DNA of 64,000 nucleotides from Tubulanus polymorphus. Lineage: Eukaryota > Nemertea > Palaeonemertea > Tubulaniformes > Tubulanidae. The position numbers and the translations under genes were made by a program. Each line of letters opens with the position of its first letter. The first letter of the stretch is position 1. The notes beneath the pieces are model-generated. The model was given only the letters and a program-made list of their open reading frames with translations. It did not search any database and was not told the DNA's origin. The stretch covers positions 7,192,501-7,256,500 of the forward strand of contig NC_134035.1 in NCBI RefSeq assembly GCF_964204645.1. Direction: 5' to 3'. Positions 24,901 through 41,325 of this stretch are shown here, in pieces.

Positions 24901-25221
24901 TGTAGTATTACTGCTTAAACATAAAGTATATACATGTATACCCACCAAGAATCTAAAGAAATTCTTGTCGTCTCCGAAATAGAAAAAAACCCTTAAGTTG
25001 AAAAATTTGCTTTTCATCTTGTCTCCTTGTCATGAATTTTTGACAAATGATGATCTCGGATGAAAGTTTTTGGTGAATTGTGATTTTAAGCTAGGTGTTT
25101 AAGTATTAAAGCCTGGTATAGGTGTTGATATCCTGTTAGGGGGGGGGGGGGCGGGGGAGGTGGTCCAGGGTTCACATTGATAGCATATAACCTAAGTATA
25201 TAAGCTATAGCTGGATTAGAG
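21911..25221. other. Intergenic region without supported genes
   Basis: Positions 22105-22215 hold degenerate CCCTAA-like words (ACCCTAATCC, AACCCTA, CCCTAAACCC), reminiscent of old telomeric repeat. Positions 23880-23914 end a likely MITE with CAACGTTGATTCAACGTTGA followed by TGTGCCCACTGGG. C- and G-rich homopolymer tracts lie at 24532-24542 and 25139-25160. The remaining sequence shows only short frames with no recognisable domain. Confidence 0.4.
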
Positions 25222-28200
25222 TCACATATTCACGTTTGTTCTGTAATAGTAATCGAAAACGGAACCGATTTCCAATTGTGTCTGCATTTCTGAACTACTT
25301 AATTCGCACAGTCTCACTGATTTGTTCGAATCTGTTTGTAAATTTGCAGACTTACAATTGAAACTTATGGAACAAAATGATAAACATTCAGTCGCACTTC
25401 GAACATTAACTGACATGAATCTGCCTGACATTGTTCGCCTTGCGCGAATACGTTTCCATCGATATGTCATCAGACCCTGTATTCCTCCAATTTGAGCCAT
25501 CGTTGTAGACTCAGTTGTTTGTTCCACGATAGTTGATGTAGACCATTCTACAGGAGAGGTAGACGGGTTGATGGTTGTTGAAGGTTCTGTGGTAGTTGTT
25601 GTAGGTTCCGTGGTAGTTGTTGTTGGCTCTGTGGTAGTTGTTGTAGGTTCCGTGGTCGTTGTTGGCTCTTTCGTAGTTGTTGTTGGCTCTGTAGTAGTTG
25701 TTGTATGTTCCGTGGTAGTTGTTGTTGGCTGTGTAGTAATTGTTGTTGCCTGTGTGGTAGTTGTTGTTGGCTCCGTGGTAGTTGTTGTTGGCTCTGTGGT
25801 AGTTGTTGTTGGCTCCGTGATAGTTGTTGTTGGCTCTGTTGTAGTTGTTGTAGGTTCCGTGGTAGTTGTTGTAGGTTCCGTGGTAGTTGTTGTTGGCTCT
25901 GTGGTAGTTGTTGTAGGTTCCGTGGTAGTTGTTGTTGGCTCTGTGGTAATTGCTGTAGTTTCCGTGGTAGTTGTTGTTGGCTCTGTGGTAGTTGTTGTAG
26001 GTTCCGTGGTAGTTGTTGTAGGTTCCATGGTAGTTGTTGGCTCTGTGGTAGTTGTTGTAGGTTCCGTGGTAGTTGTTGTTGCCTCTGTGGTAGTTGTTGT
26101 AGGTTCCGTGGTAGTTGTTGTTGGCTCTGTGGTAGTTGTTGTAGGTTCCGTGGTAGTCGTTGTTGGCTCTGTGGTAGTTGTTGATGGCTCTGTGGTAGAT
26201 GTTGTAGGTTCTGTGGTAGTTGTTGTTGGCTCTGTGGCAGTTGTTGTAGGTTCCGTGGTAGTCGTTGTTGTAGATTGTATGGCTGTTAAGTAGAGACTAT
26301 CAGCTTGAGAGTTCCATGAAATAGACACTAGCGAGAATTGGCAACAGCTTGTGTTTACATGCTTCCTCCATACCTTTTTTCTGGCAAATTATCTCTTGGT
26401 CGTTCGTACATTCTCTTTTCTCCCATTTTTCACCCTTATTGTGACTTCTTACGCATAATTTGCTCGAGTCAAATTTCTGATTAATGAAATCATTATCGGC
26501 ATTAGCATACGTCGGTTTTCCCCCACTTGCTATCCACAAGTAAGTCTGAGTTGCCAATGTCGCACGTAGCCCCAGCCAAAAGTCATTTCTGTCGTGAGGT
26601 CTGTTGTATAAAAGACACATAATTATAGTAAACTTTTTAGGGATTAAGACTATAATACAAATTAGCTAGATAATTTGTCAATAAAAATTTGTATGATATC
26701 ATTGTTTGATACGTATTTGTCTGATAATTCGATATTAGGGAAGTTGTTCAGTTGTTGTTATCAAGTCGCCATATTTATGTCGACATACCGCGATATATCG
26801 CGTCAAGTCGACATGAATATGTCGATATATCGTGACGTTTTGATGACATATTTCGTTTTCACGACCACTTTCCTCGCGACAAGTCGACATATTCATGACG
26901 AATTACAACTCAGTCGTCATATCACTGGTGTCCTCATCTTACATTTAGACATGTCTTCAAATGACGGCTTGTCCCGTGGAAAATGGGCAAAAAAGCGAAA
27001 TTTGTCGTGATACAGTCACGATATGTCGACATCTTCATGTCGACTTGACGCGATATATCGCGGTTTGTCGACATAAATATGACGACTTGTCGAGTTGGAA
27101 CGCGACATCTCGAGGCCCTTTATCGCTTCCGTAGATACGACTACCGAATTTGGCCCAGACAGTCGCTCGTGAAAACGGTAGCGTTTACTACGTACTTGTC
27201 GTGTGCCAGGAATAGCTGCCCAGATGTCTACGGAAGCGATAAAGGGCCTCGAGATGTCGCGTTCCAACTCGACAAGTCGCCATATTTATGTCGATATATC
27301 GCGATATATCGCGTCAAGTCGACATGAATATGTCGACATATCGTGACGATTTCACGACAAATTTCGCTTTTTCGCCCATTTTTCACGGGACAAGCCGTCA
27401 TTTGAAGACACGTCTAAATGTAAGGTAAGGACGCCAGTGAAATGACGACTGAGTTTCAAGTCGTCGTGAATATGTCGACTTGTCGCGAGGAAAGTGGTCG
27501 AGAAAACGAAATATGTCGTCAAAACGTCACGATATATCGACATATTTATGTCGACTTGACGCGATATATCGCGGTATGTCGACATAAATATGACGACTTG
27601 TCGAGTTGGAACGCGACATCTCGAGGCCCTTTATCGCTTCCGTAGGGGGCAATTAAATTGTAGCTGGTGGTCTCCAAAATCAAAGCCGTGCAAACGAGTA
27701 TCAACGTGCTAGAATCAAGGGATCAGTACGGAAGCGATAAGGGGCCTCGAGATGTCGCGTTCCAACTCGACAAGTCGCCATATTTATGTCGATATATCGA
27801 GATATATCGCGTCAAGTCGACATGAATATGTCGTCATATCGTGACATTTTCACGACAAATTTCGCTTTTTTGCCCATTTCCCACGGGAAAAGCCGTCATT
27901 TGAAGACACGTCTAAATGTAAGACGAGGACGCCAGTGATATGACGACTGAGTTTCAAGTCGTCATGAATATGTCGACTTGTCGCGAGGAAAGTGGTCGAG
28001 AGAACGAAATATGTCGTCAAAACGTCACGATATATCGACATATTCATGTCGACTTGACGCGATATATCGCGGTATGTCGACATAAATATGATGACTTGTC
28101 GAGTTTGAACGCGACATCTCGAGGCCCCTTATCGCTTCCGTAGATCAGCAATATAACAAAGTAAAATGATCGATTCAATGACGGTTAGGTGATACACGTG

Positions 28201-29518
28201 TAGGGCTATCTCGACCGAGTCACGGGGAGGCCCTTCATTCATCCCAAATTAACTTATCAACTCACAAGACGGTCTCTCCAAGGAATAAATCTTCGTCAAG
28301 GGACATAACTGACGGAAGATGTGCTTCGACTCCATAGTATCTCATGCACATTTTTTGTGCATCGTCCAAAGTTAGTTTCGTGTCGACGAACATGAAACAT
28401 GAGCTGGTCGGGGTGTATTCATGCCAGCCCGCATCACACGTAGCAAACACTAGAATCGAAAACGGAAAGAAGAAAATCTATATCTATTATCTCTCATTAT
28501 TTGAACAGAAAGGTCGGAGCCAATTCTGAAAATCGAAGTGTTCTAAAACACATTCTCCCCTGCAGGGATTCGAACATGATGGCATCGAGATTGCCACGGT
28601 ACGAAACTCATCCACACTAGACCGATCGCGCGGCTACACGCAGCTTAGATGATGTCATTATCAGCCAATCAGATATCCCGTTATATTTTAGCCCGGGTTT
28701 TTCCATTTATAGTTCTTCCGTGAAATTTACCTCGGCGATTATACAACGAGCAATCTGATTGGTGCCGCAAGTTTTCGCGCGGCAAAGCTGCGCATGTACC
28801 TGCGCACCCGGTCTACTATGGCAGGGGCTCGTGCCGTGGGTCAGTGTAGCGATGCCATCAGGTTCGAATCCCTGCAGTAGGAGGGTGTCTAAAACAATGA
28901 TATGTTTTCTGAAAAAAATACATTCAAGCCAATCAGAATTGTTTCTACGTTTTGAACGTAAACATACGGAAGCGATACGGGGCCTCGAGATGTCGCGTTC
29001 AAACTCGACAAGTCGTCATATTTATGTCGACATACCGCGATATATCGCGTCAAGTCGACATGAATATGTCGATATATCGTGACGTTTTGACGACATATTT
29101 CGTTTTCTCGACCACTTTCCTCGCGACAAGTCGACATATTCACGACGAATTGAAACTCAGTCGTCATTTCACTGGTGTCCTCATCTTACATTTAGACGTG
29201 TCTTCAAATGACGGCTTGTCCCGTGGAAAATGGGCGAAAAAGCGAAATTCGTCGTGAAAACGTCACGATATGTCGACATATTCATGTCGACTTGACGCGG
29301 TATATAGCGTTATATCCACATAAATATGGCGACTTGTCGAGTTTGAACGCGACATCTCGAGGCCCTTTATTGCTTCCGTATAAACAAGAGGTTTTGCTTC
29401 CTGTCCAAATCTGAAATTCTCATTACAATCGCAATGTCTCTTGTTTAGAAAATGATTTATATATATGCATACCTGTCAATGCAAAATCAATAAGAAAATA
29501 GATCCTCAACAAAAACAT
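25222..29518 (-). CDS. Secreted C-type lectin with mucin linker and PAN/apple domain
   Basis: Coding exons (minus): 29473-29518, 28266-28449, 26374-26600, 25222-26282. Phases agree and give about 505 aa. Exon 1 encodes a hydrophobic signal peptide (MFLLRIYFLIDFALT). Exons 2-3 (aa 16-152) are a C-type lectin domain: CDAGWHEYTPTSSCF at the start, FWLGLRA in the middle and a Cys-rich end (LCVRSHNKGEKW, ECTNDQEIICQKK). I see no EPN or QPD calcium-sugar motif. Exon 4 begins with about 260 residues of TTTTEPT repeats, a likely O-glycosylated stalk, then a PAN/apple-like domain (about aa 414-505; YRWKRI, ATECLSFCSISFNCKSA, VRLCEL). The predicted protein is extracellular; its ligand is unknown. Introns 1 and 2 contain palindromic transposons. 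Confidence 0.85.
25575..26275 (-). repeat. Thr/Pro/Glu-coding minisatellite within the lectin gene
   Basis: The plus strand reads as alternating GTGGTAGTTGTTGTAGGTTC and GTGGTAGTTGTTGTTGGCTC, a 21-bp heptapeptide unit (TTTTEPT) with about 33 copies. Variants (KEPT, TQAT, TEHT) are scattered along it. The opposite strand is also open because the unit lacks stops in several frames. Confidence 0.85.
26762..27131. mobile_element. Palindromic TA-flanked MITE, truncated copy
   Basis: This is the same element as the three 412-bp copies nearby, but it lacks the first 42 bp. The right end CGCTTCCG is followed by TA. It lies in intron 2 of the lectin gene. Confidence 0.8.
27231..27642. mobile_element. 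Palindromic TA-flanked MITE, full copy (412 bp)
   Basis: The left end CGGAAGCGATAAAGGGCCTC and the right end GAGGCCCTTTATCGCTTCCG are perfect inverses, with TA on both sides. The interior is rich in TGTCGACATA, GTCGACTTG and CGATATATCG words and is itself largely palindromic. Confidence 0.88.
27729..28140. mobile_element. Palindromic TA-flanked MITE, full copy (412 bp)
   Basis: It has the same ends, interior and length as 27231-27642. TA dinucleotides flank it (27727-27728 and 28141-28142). It lies in intron 2 of the lectin gene. Confidence 0.88.
28561..28880. mobile_element. MITE-like element with CCAAT/TATA core and tRNA-like ends (copy 2)
   Basis: The ends are inverted tRNA-like words: GCAGGGATTCGAAC on the left and GGTTCGAATCCCTGC on the right. 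Next to them lie GATGGCATCGAGATTGCCAC and its inverse partner. The core reads, on the minus strand, ACCAATCAGATTG, AACTATAAATGG and TGATTGGCT. It is related in reverse orientation to 12664-12925. It sits in intron 1 of the lectin gene. The tRNA-like ends do not fold as a full cloverleaf. Confidence 0.7.
28967..29378. mobile_element. Palindromic TA-flanked MITE, full copy (412 bp)
   Basis: This is the third full-length copy, with single-base changes at the ends (GATACGGGG, TATTGC). TA flanks lie at 28965-28966 and 29379-29380. It is in intron 1 of the lectin gene. Confidence 0.85.
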
Positions 29519-30960
29519 GATGATACTACCAGTTAAATTCCCCAACGGTGTTTTGCAATTGAAAACAAATTCTTCACGCCTCACGCCCAATCAATTGCAG
29601 GAGGATGATAAATTTCCATACTTGAGAATCAATTTTTTGCTGATCACCGAATTCATGGTTAGTGCTGAACGCTAAATCCTTCAAAAAGTTCGATGAAATT
29701 CCGCACGTAATTACTGTATATCACGTGGTACCGAAAGAAAAGTTAAAGTAAATTAGACCGACAAGATGGCTGCGTCCATTAATTCCACTACGACATCAAT
29801 TATAAGCCTTCGTAAATCAAGCATATATATTCTGCCTTCGTTTATTGACATAAGTCAAATCACCAGATAATTCGATGGAGCCATAACATAGGCAGTAGTC
29901 CTAACTAGAGGGGGCTAAGTTACTTTAATTCCAGATCCGTATCTAGCGTGGCTCAATCGGTAGCAGTAAAACTGATAAAACGTCTACGTGTATAATGCAA
30001 GACTTCAGTTTCTTTCCGGTCTTCGAGTTGATTGCTTTTACACTAATCCCCTTATTACTGTCAGTTTCGGTTCAATCGCCATAGTTTCGTCGGATGCCAT
30101 TTGTTCACGCAGATCCGGTTTACGTCGAGATCTATTCTGTCGTGCGGCACGGCATCAATTTGTCTACTAATTATCGAAAATTAGCAAATCGGAAATACGT
30201 CGCCGCACGAAAGCCTTTTATATGCTATATTATCTTCCTATGTGTTTCTTTCTGCTGGTACTTTTTTCAAAACGTTTCGCGCAAAGCGTAAACAACTGCA
30301 GTTCAGTACATTAGGGCAATGGAAAGCTAGTTTAGGACCCCATACGAATAGTCAGATTGCTTATTGATATATCTTTATCTCTGCTAAAACAGTACTTAGA
30401 TTTCGGAATTGTCGAGCCGAATATGAAAGCGGGTCCTGAACGTTTCCGTCTAAAGTGACAAATGAGGATCGTATTGGACGTTTGTGTGTAACTACAGCAG
30501 CGTTTAAATACGCATGTTAGCAGCGACTTTAGATCTTGATCTTGAAATAGGGAATCATCCCTCTTACTTATTTGATTGGGCCGATTAATTCTGATTTGAT
30601 TTGAGTTCTGTGTCCCTTACAGATCCAACGCACCTGTCGGGAAAATGGGTTTTACGTCGGATGATCGGTGACATTTCACCGATTTTAAGCTCGATGACCT
30701 GCACATTCAACCGCAGTAGGTTTTGGAACGACGGACTGCAAAGTCTGCCATGTGCCGGAAGTCTCAAGATGATTCAAATCTTCGGTCAGTATGTAGACTA
30801 AACCTATTGAATTCGAGGAACAGTTAGAAGGCGACAAGACCTTACGATAGCGAAAAAGGATATTTTTGGGAATCGATCCTGACGTACTATATAATCTCGA
30901 AACAAAAGAGACAAACTTTTTCACTGTAACCGAAAATATTTCATAAAAATAATTTCCAAT
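29519..30960. other. Upstream flank of the lectin gene, no gene seen
   Basis: No exon with both splice support and domain sense was found. The lectin promoter should lie at the left end of this stretch (minus strand), but I see no clear TATA box close to the start codon. Confidence 0.4.
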
Positions 30961-30966
30961 TTTCAT

Positions 30967-31527
30967 ACTCAATTCAATTTCAATTTATTCATCATAAATC
31001 CAAATTGTAAGATTATGAATGAAGAAAAACAACGCTAACAAACAAAAAAAAAACGAAAAAGATGCACAATAAAAAGAAAAAAACTAATAGAGGTAATAAT
31101 ATTATATATTATATACATACAATAAACTTTAAGTGGTATTTACAAGCCCATGGTGTATAAATTTCGCGACATTCCACAAGATTGGTTTATTTGGTTTAAT
31201 AAAGGCCGAAAGAAAAGAGTCTAGGTTTAGATTTACAATACTATATTTAATTCTTAGGTTATCCTGAAGTTTACAATATAAAAGAAAATGTGATTCGTTG
31301 CCGATTGCGTTACAAGTGATGGAAATACGATTTGATTGATCAATGCCAAGTCTCCTTCTTCCTTTTTCAATTATGAGATTATGACATGACATTCGAAGTT
31401 TCGTTATTGCTGATTTCAACGAGTGACCTTTTAAGAATAATGAATATGGTTCTAGCTCAAATTTTGATTTAACAGTTCTATCAAAGTTATACCGGCTGTG
31501 AATCGGATCATTGATCTCTGAATTCCA
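30967..31527 (-). mobile_element. 5'-truncated LINE, C-terminal ORF fragment and 3' end
   Basis: A minus-strand frame is open from about 31515 to 31129. It reads through INDPIHSRYNF, KLRMSCHNLIIEKGRRR and a knuckle-like ITCNAIGNESHFLLYC, ending FIHHGLVNTT. The 'LR.s.HnL.IE.GR... IGneeHFLLyC' pattern is the usual tail of non-LTR retrotransposon ORF2. Beyond the stop lies a short 3' region ending near TTGAAATTGAATTGAG on the minus strand. Being intact over 129 codons, it is a fairly young truncated insertion. Confidence 0.65.
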
Positions 31528-31639
31528 GAAAACAAGAAAACCCTCCTACATATATTTACATATATTTACATACAATTCTAGTTGATCTGGTTATTTTTGG
31601 ATTGTGCCCGATATTTTCCCATGGTTAAGATTACAGTCG

Positions 31640-31747
31640 GATGGGGAGGGGGAGGGGAGGGGAGGGGAGGTATAGGGAGAGGGAGAGGGAGAGGGAGAGG
31701 GAGAGGGAGAGGGAGAGGGAGAGGAGAAGGAGAAGGGAGAGGGAGTT
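31640..31747. repeat. GGGAGA/GGGGA purine microsatellite
   Basis: GGGGAGGGGA units are followed by a clean run of (GGGAGA)n and then GGAGAAGG. Confidence 0.95.
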
Positions 31748-31934
31748 GTGATTGGAGATTGTTTAACAGTCGTTGAACTCTGTCCCGTTGAACGAGTCAG
31801 TTCAAAACCTTCAACAACGTCACAACTAAAAACATACAAAATGATTATAACAGATGGTCAAGAGTCATCAAATGAGTTAATATTGGCTCTTCTGGAGATT
31901 GAATTCTACGATTTTCTATGGCTGCCTGCATGAG

Positions 31935-32866
31935 ATCCTTGCGAGATGATGAAACAAAGCCACATTCTTCAAAGCGACTGTTTTCTAAGTAAATTGAGTT
32001 AGCTGTTCGTGAATGAAGTAACAAGGCAACTCATCGAGGTATTTGTGGGGACTACGATTATTCAAGAAGGTTTCATATTGTTTCTTTGAACAAAATTGAT
32101 CACAAAGAGATGATATGCGCATATTCATCGGGAGCACGTAGCGATGCTCTTAATGCAGGTCGGCATCTTTTGTTAAGTGCCAGTTTTTGGTGATATAGAT
32201 GCCTCAAATCCGTGACCGTACGCAGCACATTGCTATCGTGCAAAATTATCTTTTTATTGCTAGAGCTCGATAAAGAGAGCTGCTCTTTCTCTTATTCGGT
32301 TACGGATATTGGATTGTGAACGCGTATGTTCAAACTATATGATATTCTTCGTGTAGATGTACGTGTTTTAGAAAGACAAATCAGAACTGTTAATTCGATG
32401 CCAGGTCTTCACAATTTCTCGGTAGATAAGATCGGATTGAAGTTTCTGAACAAATCAAACGACATTAAACAATCCCACGGAATATATTTTGATCTCGACG
32501 AGTTAAAGAGTCGGATGTTCAATCGGATTCAACACTTCTAGATTGAACATTGTCGAATAGATCGTTACGTAGTTTCCACGCATAGGTCAAAATCGTTTTG
32601 CGAAAAATATTAATGCGTGAAGATATCGACAACAGTTAGAGAGATTGCGAGAAGAATGCATGGAATCGTGGGCGACGCGTACTTAACTATACGGGAAAAT
32701 TCATAATAAAGAAAATCGAAGTGAATTTAGTAGTGTGAACTTTGCCACTTACGTCGAAGACGAACAAAGCCTCGTTTGAATGGAGATTTCGAGCTGTATG
32801 TAGGAGGCTGTCTCCGGTCACAGAATCCCGCTGTTTGTTTTCCGTCCGAATACAATAATCCCGCAT
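31935..32866 (-). pseudogene. Possible ankyrin-like gene or relic
   Basis: A minus-strand exon at 32753-32866 starts with ATG and reads RDSVTGDSLLHTARNLH, with the GDSLLHTA core typical of an ankyrin repeat, and ends at a good GTAAGT donor. A TTATATAG box lies about 40 bp upstream (near 32905). Downstream, coding-like sequence runs at 32100-32278 (TDLRHLYHQKLALNKRC), then in another frame at 31990-32145 (SLCDQFCSKKQYETFLNN, LDELPCYFIHEQL). The frame break and poor acceptors suggest a decayed gene, or an incorrect model. No product is assigned. Confidence 0.25.
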
Positions 32867-32869
32867 ATG

Positions 32870-35330
32870 ATTAAATCCGATTTGCGGGGAATAACACAAT
32901 AAGACTATATAAGCAGCCGATGCTCTAAAGCTAGGGACCTGATTTTATTGTCTACGAGCCATACAACGGTAAACTAGGGGGTCGGAGGAACCATCGATAT
33001 TTACGATTGAGTCGATTCATGGTCAACGCGAGGTGTGTCGATTGAAAGGAAAGGAAAATATTTCGTAGAAAACGTTATATATCGATAAAGATCGTTTCGG
33101 CGGCTTGTTTGGTTTGAATTTGAGGATGGACGACGGTTTGTTTTTTAAACGGCAGAGCAAATGCTTATATATCTATATCCCGTTCAAAGCACGTTGAATA
33201 AACATACGACGGGGAAACGTGTCCGACATGTGATCGTAATGTTTCATGACTTCGGTATTTCAGTGAGCATTCAGCCTATCTTGAAATAAATATTCAAAAG
33301 TCGAGTAGTATTATAGTGTTGGCGTTGCATTTCCTCGACCATCTTTGACAGTGAAAACCGCAATAATTAGCAAGAGTACGTAAGCACTGGTCCGCTGCTG
33401 CAAGACGCCGCTTTGTCGCATTGAGTGCTAACGAAAACACATTGACATCGACTCAAGACATTTACGCGGCTCAACCATCAGTTTAAATAGAATAACATCG
33501 ATACGAATCTTATCCGCGGAATTTTCTATTCGTATATATTAAAATGCAGTCGTCGGCTGTATTGAGATTGGAGCTGTTGCTACTGATGTCGAATAGTAAG
33601 TACTCATTATATTTCTTTTATCATTTTGATGTAAAAGATTGAATCAAATCGTGACGGATTAACAATCATCGTCTGCGTCTTAAAAATGCCTTGATTTCCG
33701 TGGTTTATATCTGGTATAGAATTCTTGTTTTAAATCTAAAGCTATGCGCAATAGTAATGTGGGCGTGTAATTGGGATTGCTATATAGATGGCTCAGTTGA
33801 TCGGTAGTTATAGTGGCATCGCTGTATAGATTATATCTATTAGAACCGACGAAACGCTTGCGATCCGACTTTTGACGGGGAATACGGATCAGTTTCCTTT
33901 GCAACGACCATATTTCAATTTAAACAGTTGTAATTCGACACAAAAAAGATCATAATCTAATATGTACTTCAATGCAGGCTTTTGGAGAGTTATTGTTGCG
34001 AGAATCGTTCTATTCACACGGACGAATTTGACTCGATATTTGACAGCTCGAGAAAAATTGACCGCTTACGACCACTAGAATTCGCATCAATTTCTCGGAA
34101 CGCCGACATTTACTAGTTATTTGTCAATATTTTGTTACCAGGGCCTGAAGTTATTTACGACTTCGTGTGCCAGTAGGTTCTACCAGCACCTCTTCTGCAG
34201 TCTACTCTCTGGTCTAGTGTTTGTCAACTGTCTATGACGTAGTCTTGTGGTCCTGATCGACTTTCAGAAGTTCGTCTCACTCTCAAGCAATTTGTTTCAG
34301 TTTGCACGATATTTACTCTATTTTGTACGATATATAACCAATGTTTATATTCTAATTTTCATCTAAATATGTGTCTGGTACGATACATTTGTGACGTCGC
34401 AGTTCCTGGCTGTCGTGGCCCCTGCCTCTACAACCAGTATAAGTTCATGTCCTTGACCTCAACCTCGGCCATAATATGGAACCTTAGGCTTGTTAGGCTT
34501 GTTAGCTCGTTTAAATGAAGCTTGTCGTAATCATTTGACGAATGATTACTCAGAGAACGAAGAATCAAGTTCAGCAGAACCAGGTTTTATTATGATTATC
34601 TCTGATGGATATCCTCGGTGTGATTTCTAGGTTCCGACTTTCGAAATTGGCATAAGCATTACTACCGATCTAAATTGATCAGATCGGTTGTTTTGAAATT
34701 ATTGGAAGCGAAATGAGCTCTATACATGGAGTCTGAACCTGAACCGTTTGGAAGCAAATAAGATTTCAACATAAATAATTTTGAAAATTAATCTCCAGTC
34801 TGGTTTACACCACGACCAGCTGCACTATACAGATTCGGCGAGGTTTATTTGTGTTTATCTTACGGCGAAAAATCGGTTGAATAAAATACATACAGTACAC
34901 AACCTGTGTCTTCAGTGAGGGCAATAGTGTTCTGGAAACTATGCTAGATGTTGCCGATTAAAACAAATTTCATAGAGATAATGTCAATGCTTATTAGCCT
35001 GAACTTGTAAGATAACAATAGGCGTTCGAGGCGTACGTGAAATCTGAGAATCGTAAATACGTACATATAATGAAAATAAGAATGTCTTTCTTGTGCCGTG
35101 ATAGCGGGTCGTGTCGTTTCGGTGAATTTATTCATTCGATTCATTTTTCGCATATATACTCATCGTATCAGCGTGGACTTAAAAGTGCATCATTTGTAGG
35201 AAGAAAACTTATAACAAATTTTAGTCCGTTAAACTTCGGGTTTCAAATTTGTGTTAGTTTACGTGTAACGACTTAATGAATTCGAATAATAGAATACTTC
35301 GGACTTAGTTCGCATGGGGTAAGCGCTGAG
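32870..35330. other. Intergenic; one possible signal-peptide exon
   Basis: Plus-strand 33544-33595 reads MQSSAVLRLELLLLMS and meets a GTAAGT donor. A TATATA box lies near 33168. It could be a first exon, but no partner exon is evident. TATA-like CATATATACT at 35150-35159 could serve the gene at 35338. Nothing else is supported. Confidence 0.25.
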
Positions 35331-35337
35331 ATATGAG

Positions 35338-36354
35338 ATGGCTTTATTAATGAGAACTTTCGTTTCTTTTTTGATATTTACAGTCGCTATAAACTCGTGT
35401 TCGGGAATATCGCCGTCGTCGGATAAACAAGTGATCGAATTGGATTTGCAATACGGCATCGTGAAAGGATACAGTCCCTACGTGAAATTCATCGAACCAC
35501 CGAAACCCTCGTGGACTGAAAAATGTAGCAGTCAGTCGGTCGTTAAAATCGATTTGTCCGGACCGTACAAACTGGTTCGTTTTTTACTGGACTATACCGA
35601 CCGACCTCGGTTATGGACGTTCGACGTGTCGGATACTGAAATCGGGAACGGTTTTGGCGGACATTTCGTCAACGATTCTCAAAAGGCGGCAGAAGTGCAA
35701 ATACTGAACCGCCAGCTTCGTGTTTATAGCAATGGTTTGCCCGGTTATCGAGATGCTACGATAAACGGAGGTTTCCTGATGAAAGTAGTCGACGGCGTCA
35801 CGAAAAAGGGCAGTAAATTCATGCTAGAGGTTAGCCATGAACACGTGGCATGGAATAACGGCAAAATCAAAGACTCAATCGATTCCAAATATTTATTCAA
35901 ACAGTATCCCGGACCCGCCGATGTTTATGCTGGATTTAACCGAGTAGTTGGCGGAAGTTACCGAATCGGAAACGGACTTTGCCGAGCCCTTATCGTTCTG
36001 TTTAATATGCACGGTAAGTGATAGAGTAGTAAATATCTTGTTTTAGGATTTAGGTACAGGCACAAATTTTCAAGATAAATCGATTCCCTCGCAGTTCAAA
36101 ACGTTCCAGTTCTACCACGAATTGCCAAATCTCTCGTAGAAATGGACCTAAAATGGATTAATTGCTTGTGCATACTTTATAGGGATCTAGATTGTGATAA
36201 GTGATACAGATGTTATATTTGTTTTATCTTGCTTTGCGATAAATACCGGTTTCACACCTTAGAAAAAACGGTTTCATGAAAGTGTACCATAATCATCCTG
36301 CTGTTGTCCGCGTTTCAATAATTGTTTTTAGGTTTCGACGGACAAAATTCTTAG
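35338..36354 (+). CDS. Unrecognised secreted protein
   Basis: Two coding exons, 35338-36013 and 36332-36354, join in phase (donor GTAAGT, acceptor TTTTTAG) to give 232 aa ending HGFDGQNS. An N-terminal signal peptide is clear (MRTFVSFLIFTVAINSCSG), so cleavage and secretion are likely. The mature part is soluble, without transmembrane segments. It contains few cysteines (EKCSSQS, GLCRAL) and alternating hydrophobic stretches that suggest a beta-rich fold (FLLDYTDRPRLWTFDVSD, GGFLMKVVDGV, KFMLEVSHEHVAW). I do not recognise the family. The neighbours are extracellular proteins. The second exon adds only seven codons and could be missed by gene finders. The start at 35338 is the first Met; Met5 is an alternative. 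Confidence 0.75.
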
Positions 36355-36359
36355 GAGTT

Positions 36360-41320
<4,961 letters not shown>

Positions 41321-41325
41321 GAGCG

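Noticed and set aside
25568..26293. Plus-strand open frames of 241 and 159 codons rich in Val-Gly or Cys-Gly-Ser repeats
   Set aside because: They are the antisense of the Thr/Pro/Glu minisatellite in the lectin gene. The repeat unit simply lacks stop codons in those frames.
28822..28880. Candidate tRNA gene at GGTTCGAATCCCTGC
   Set aside because: The T-stem around the B-box does not pair and no matching D-arm or anticodon arm is present; the inverted layout fits a transposon end.
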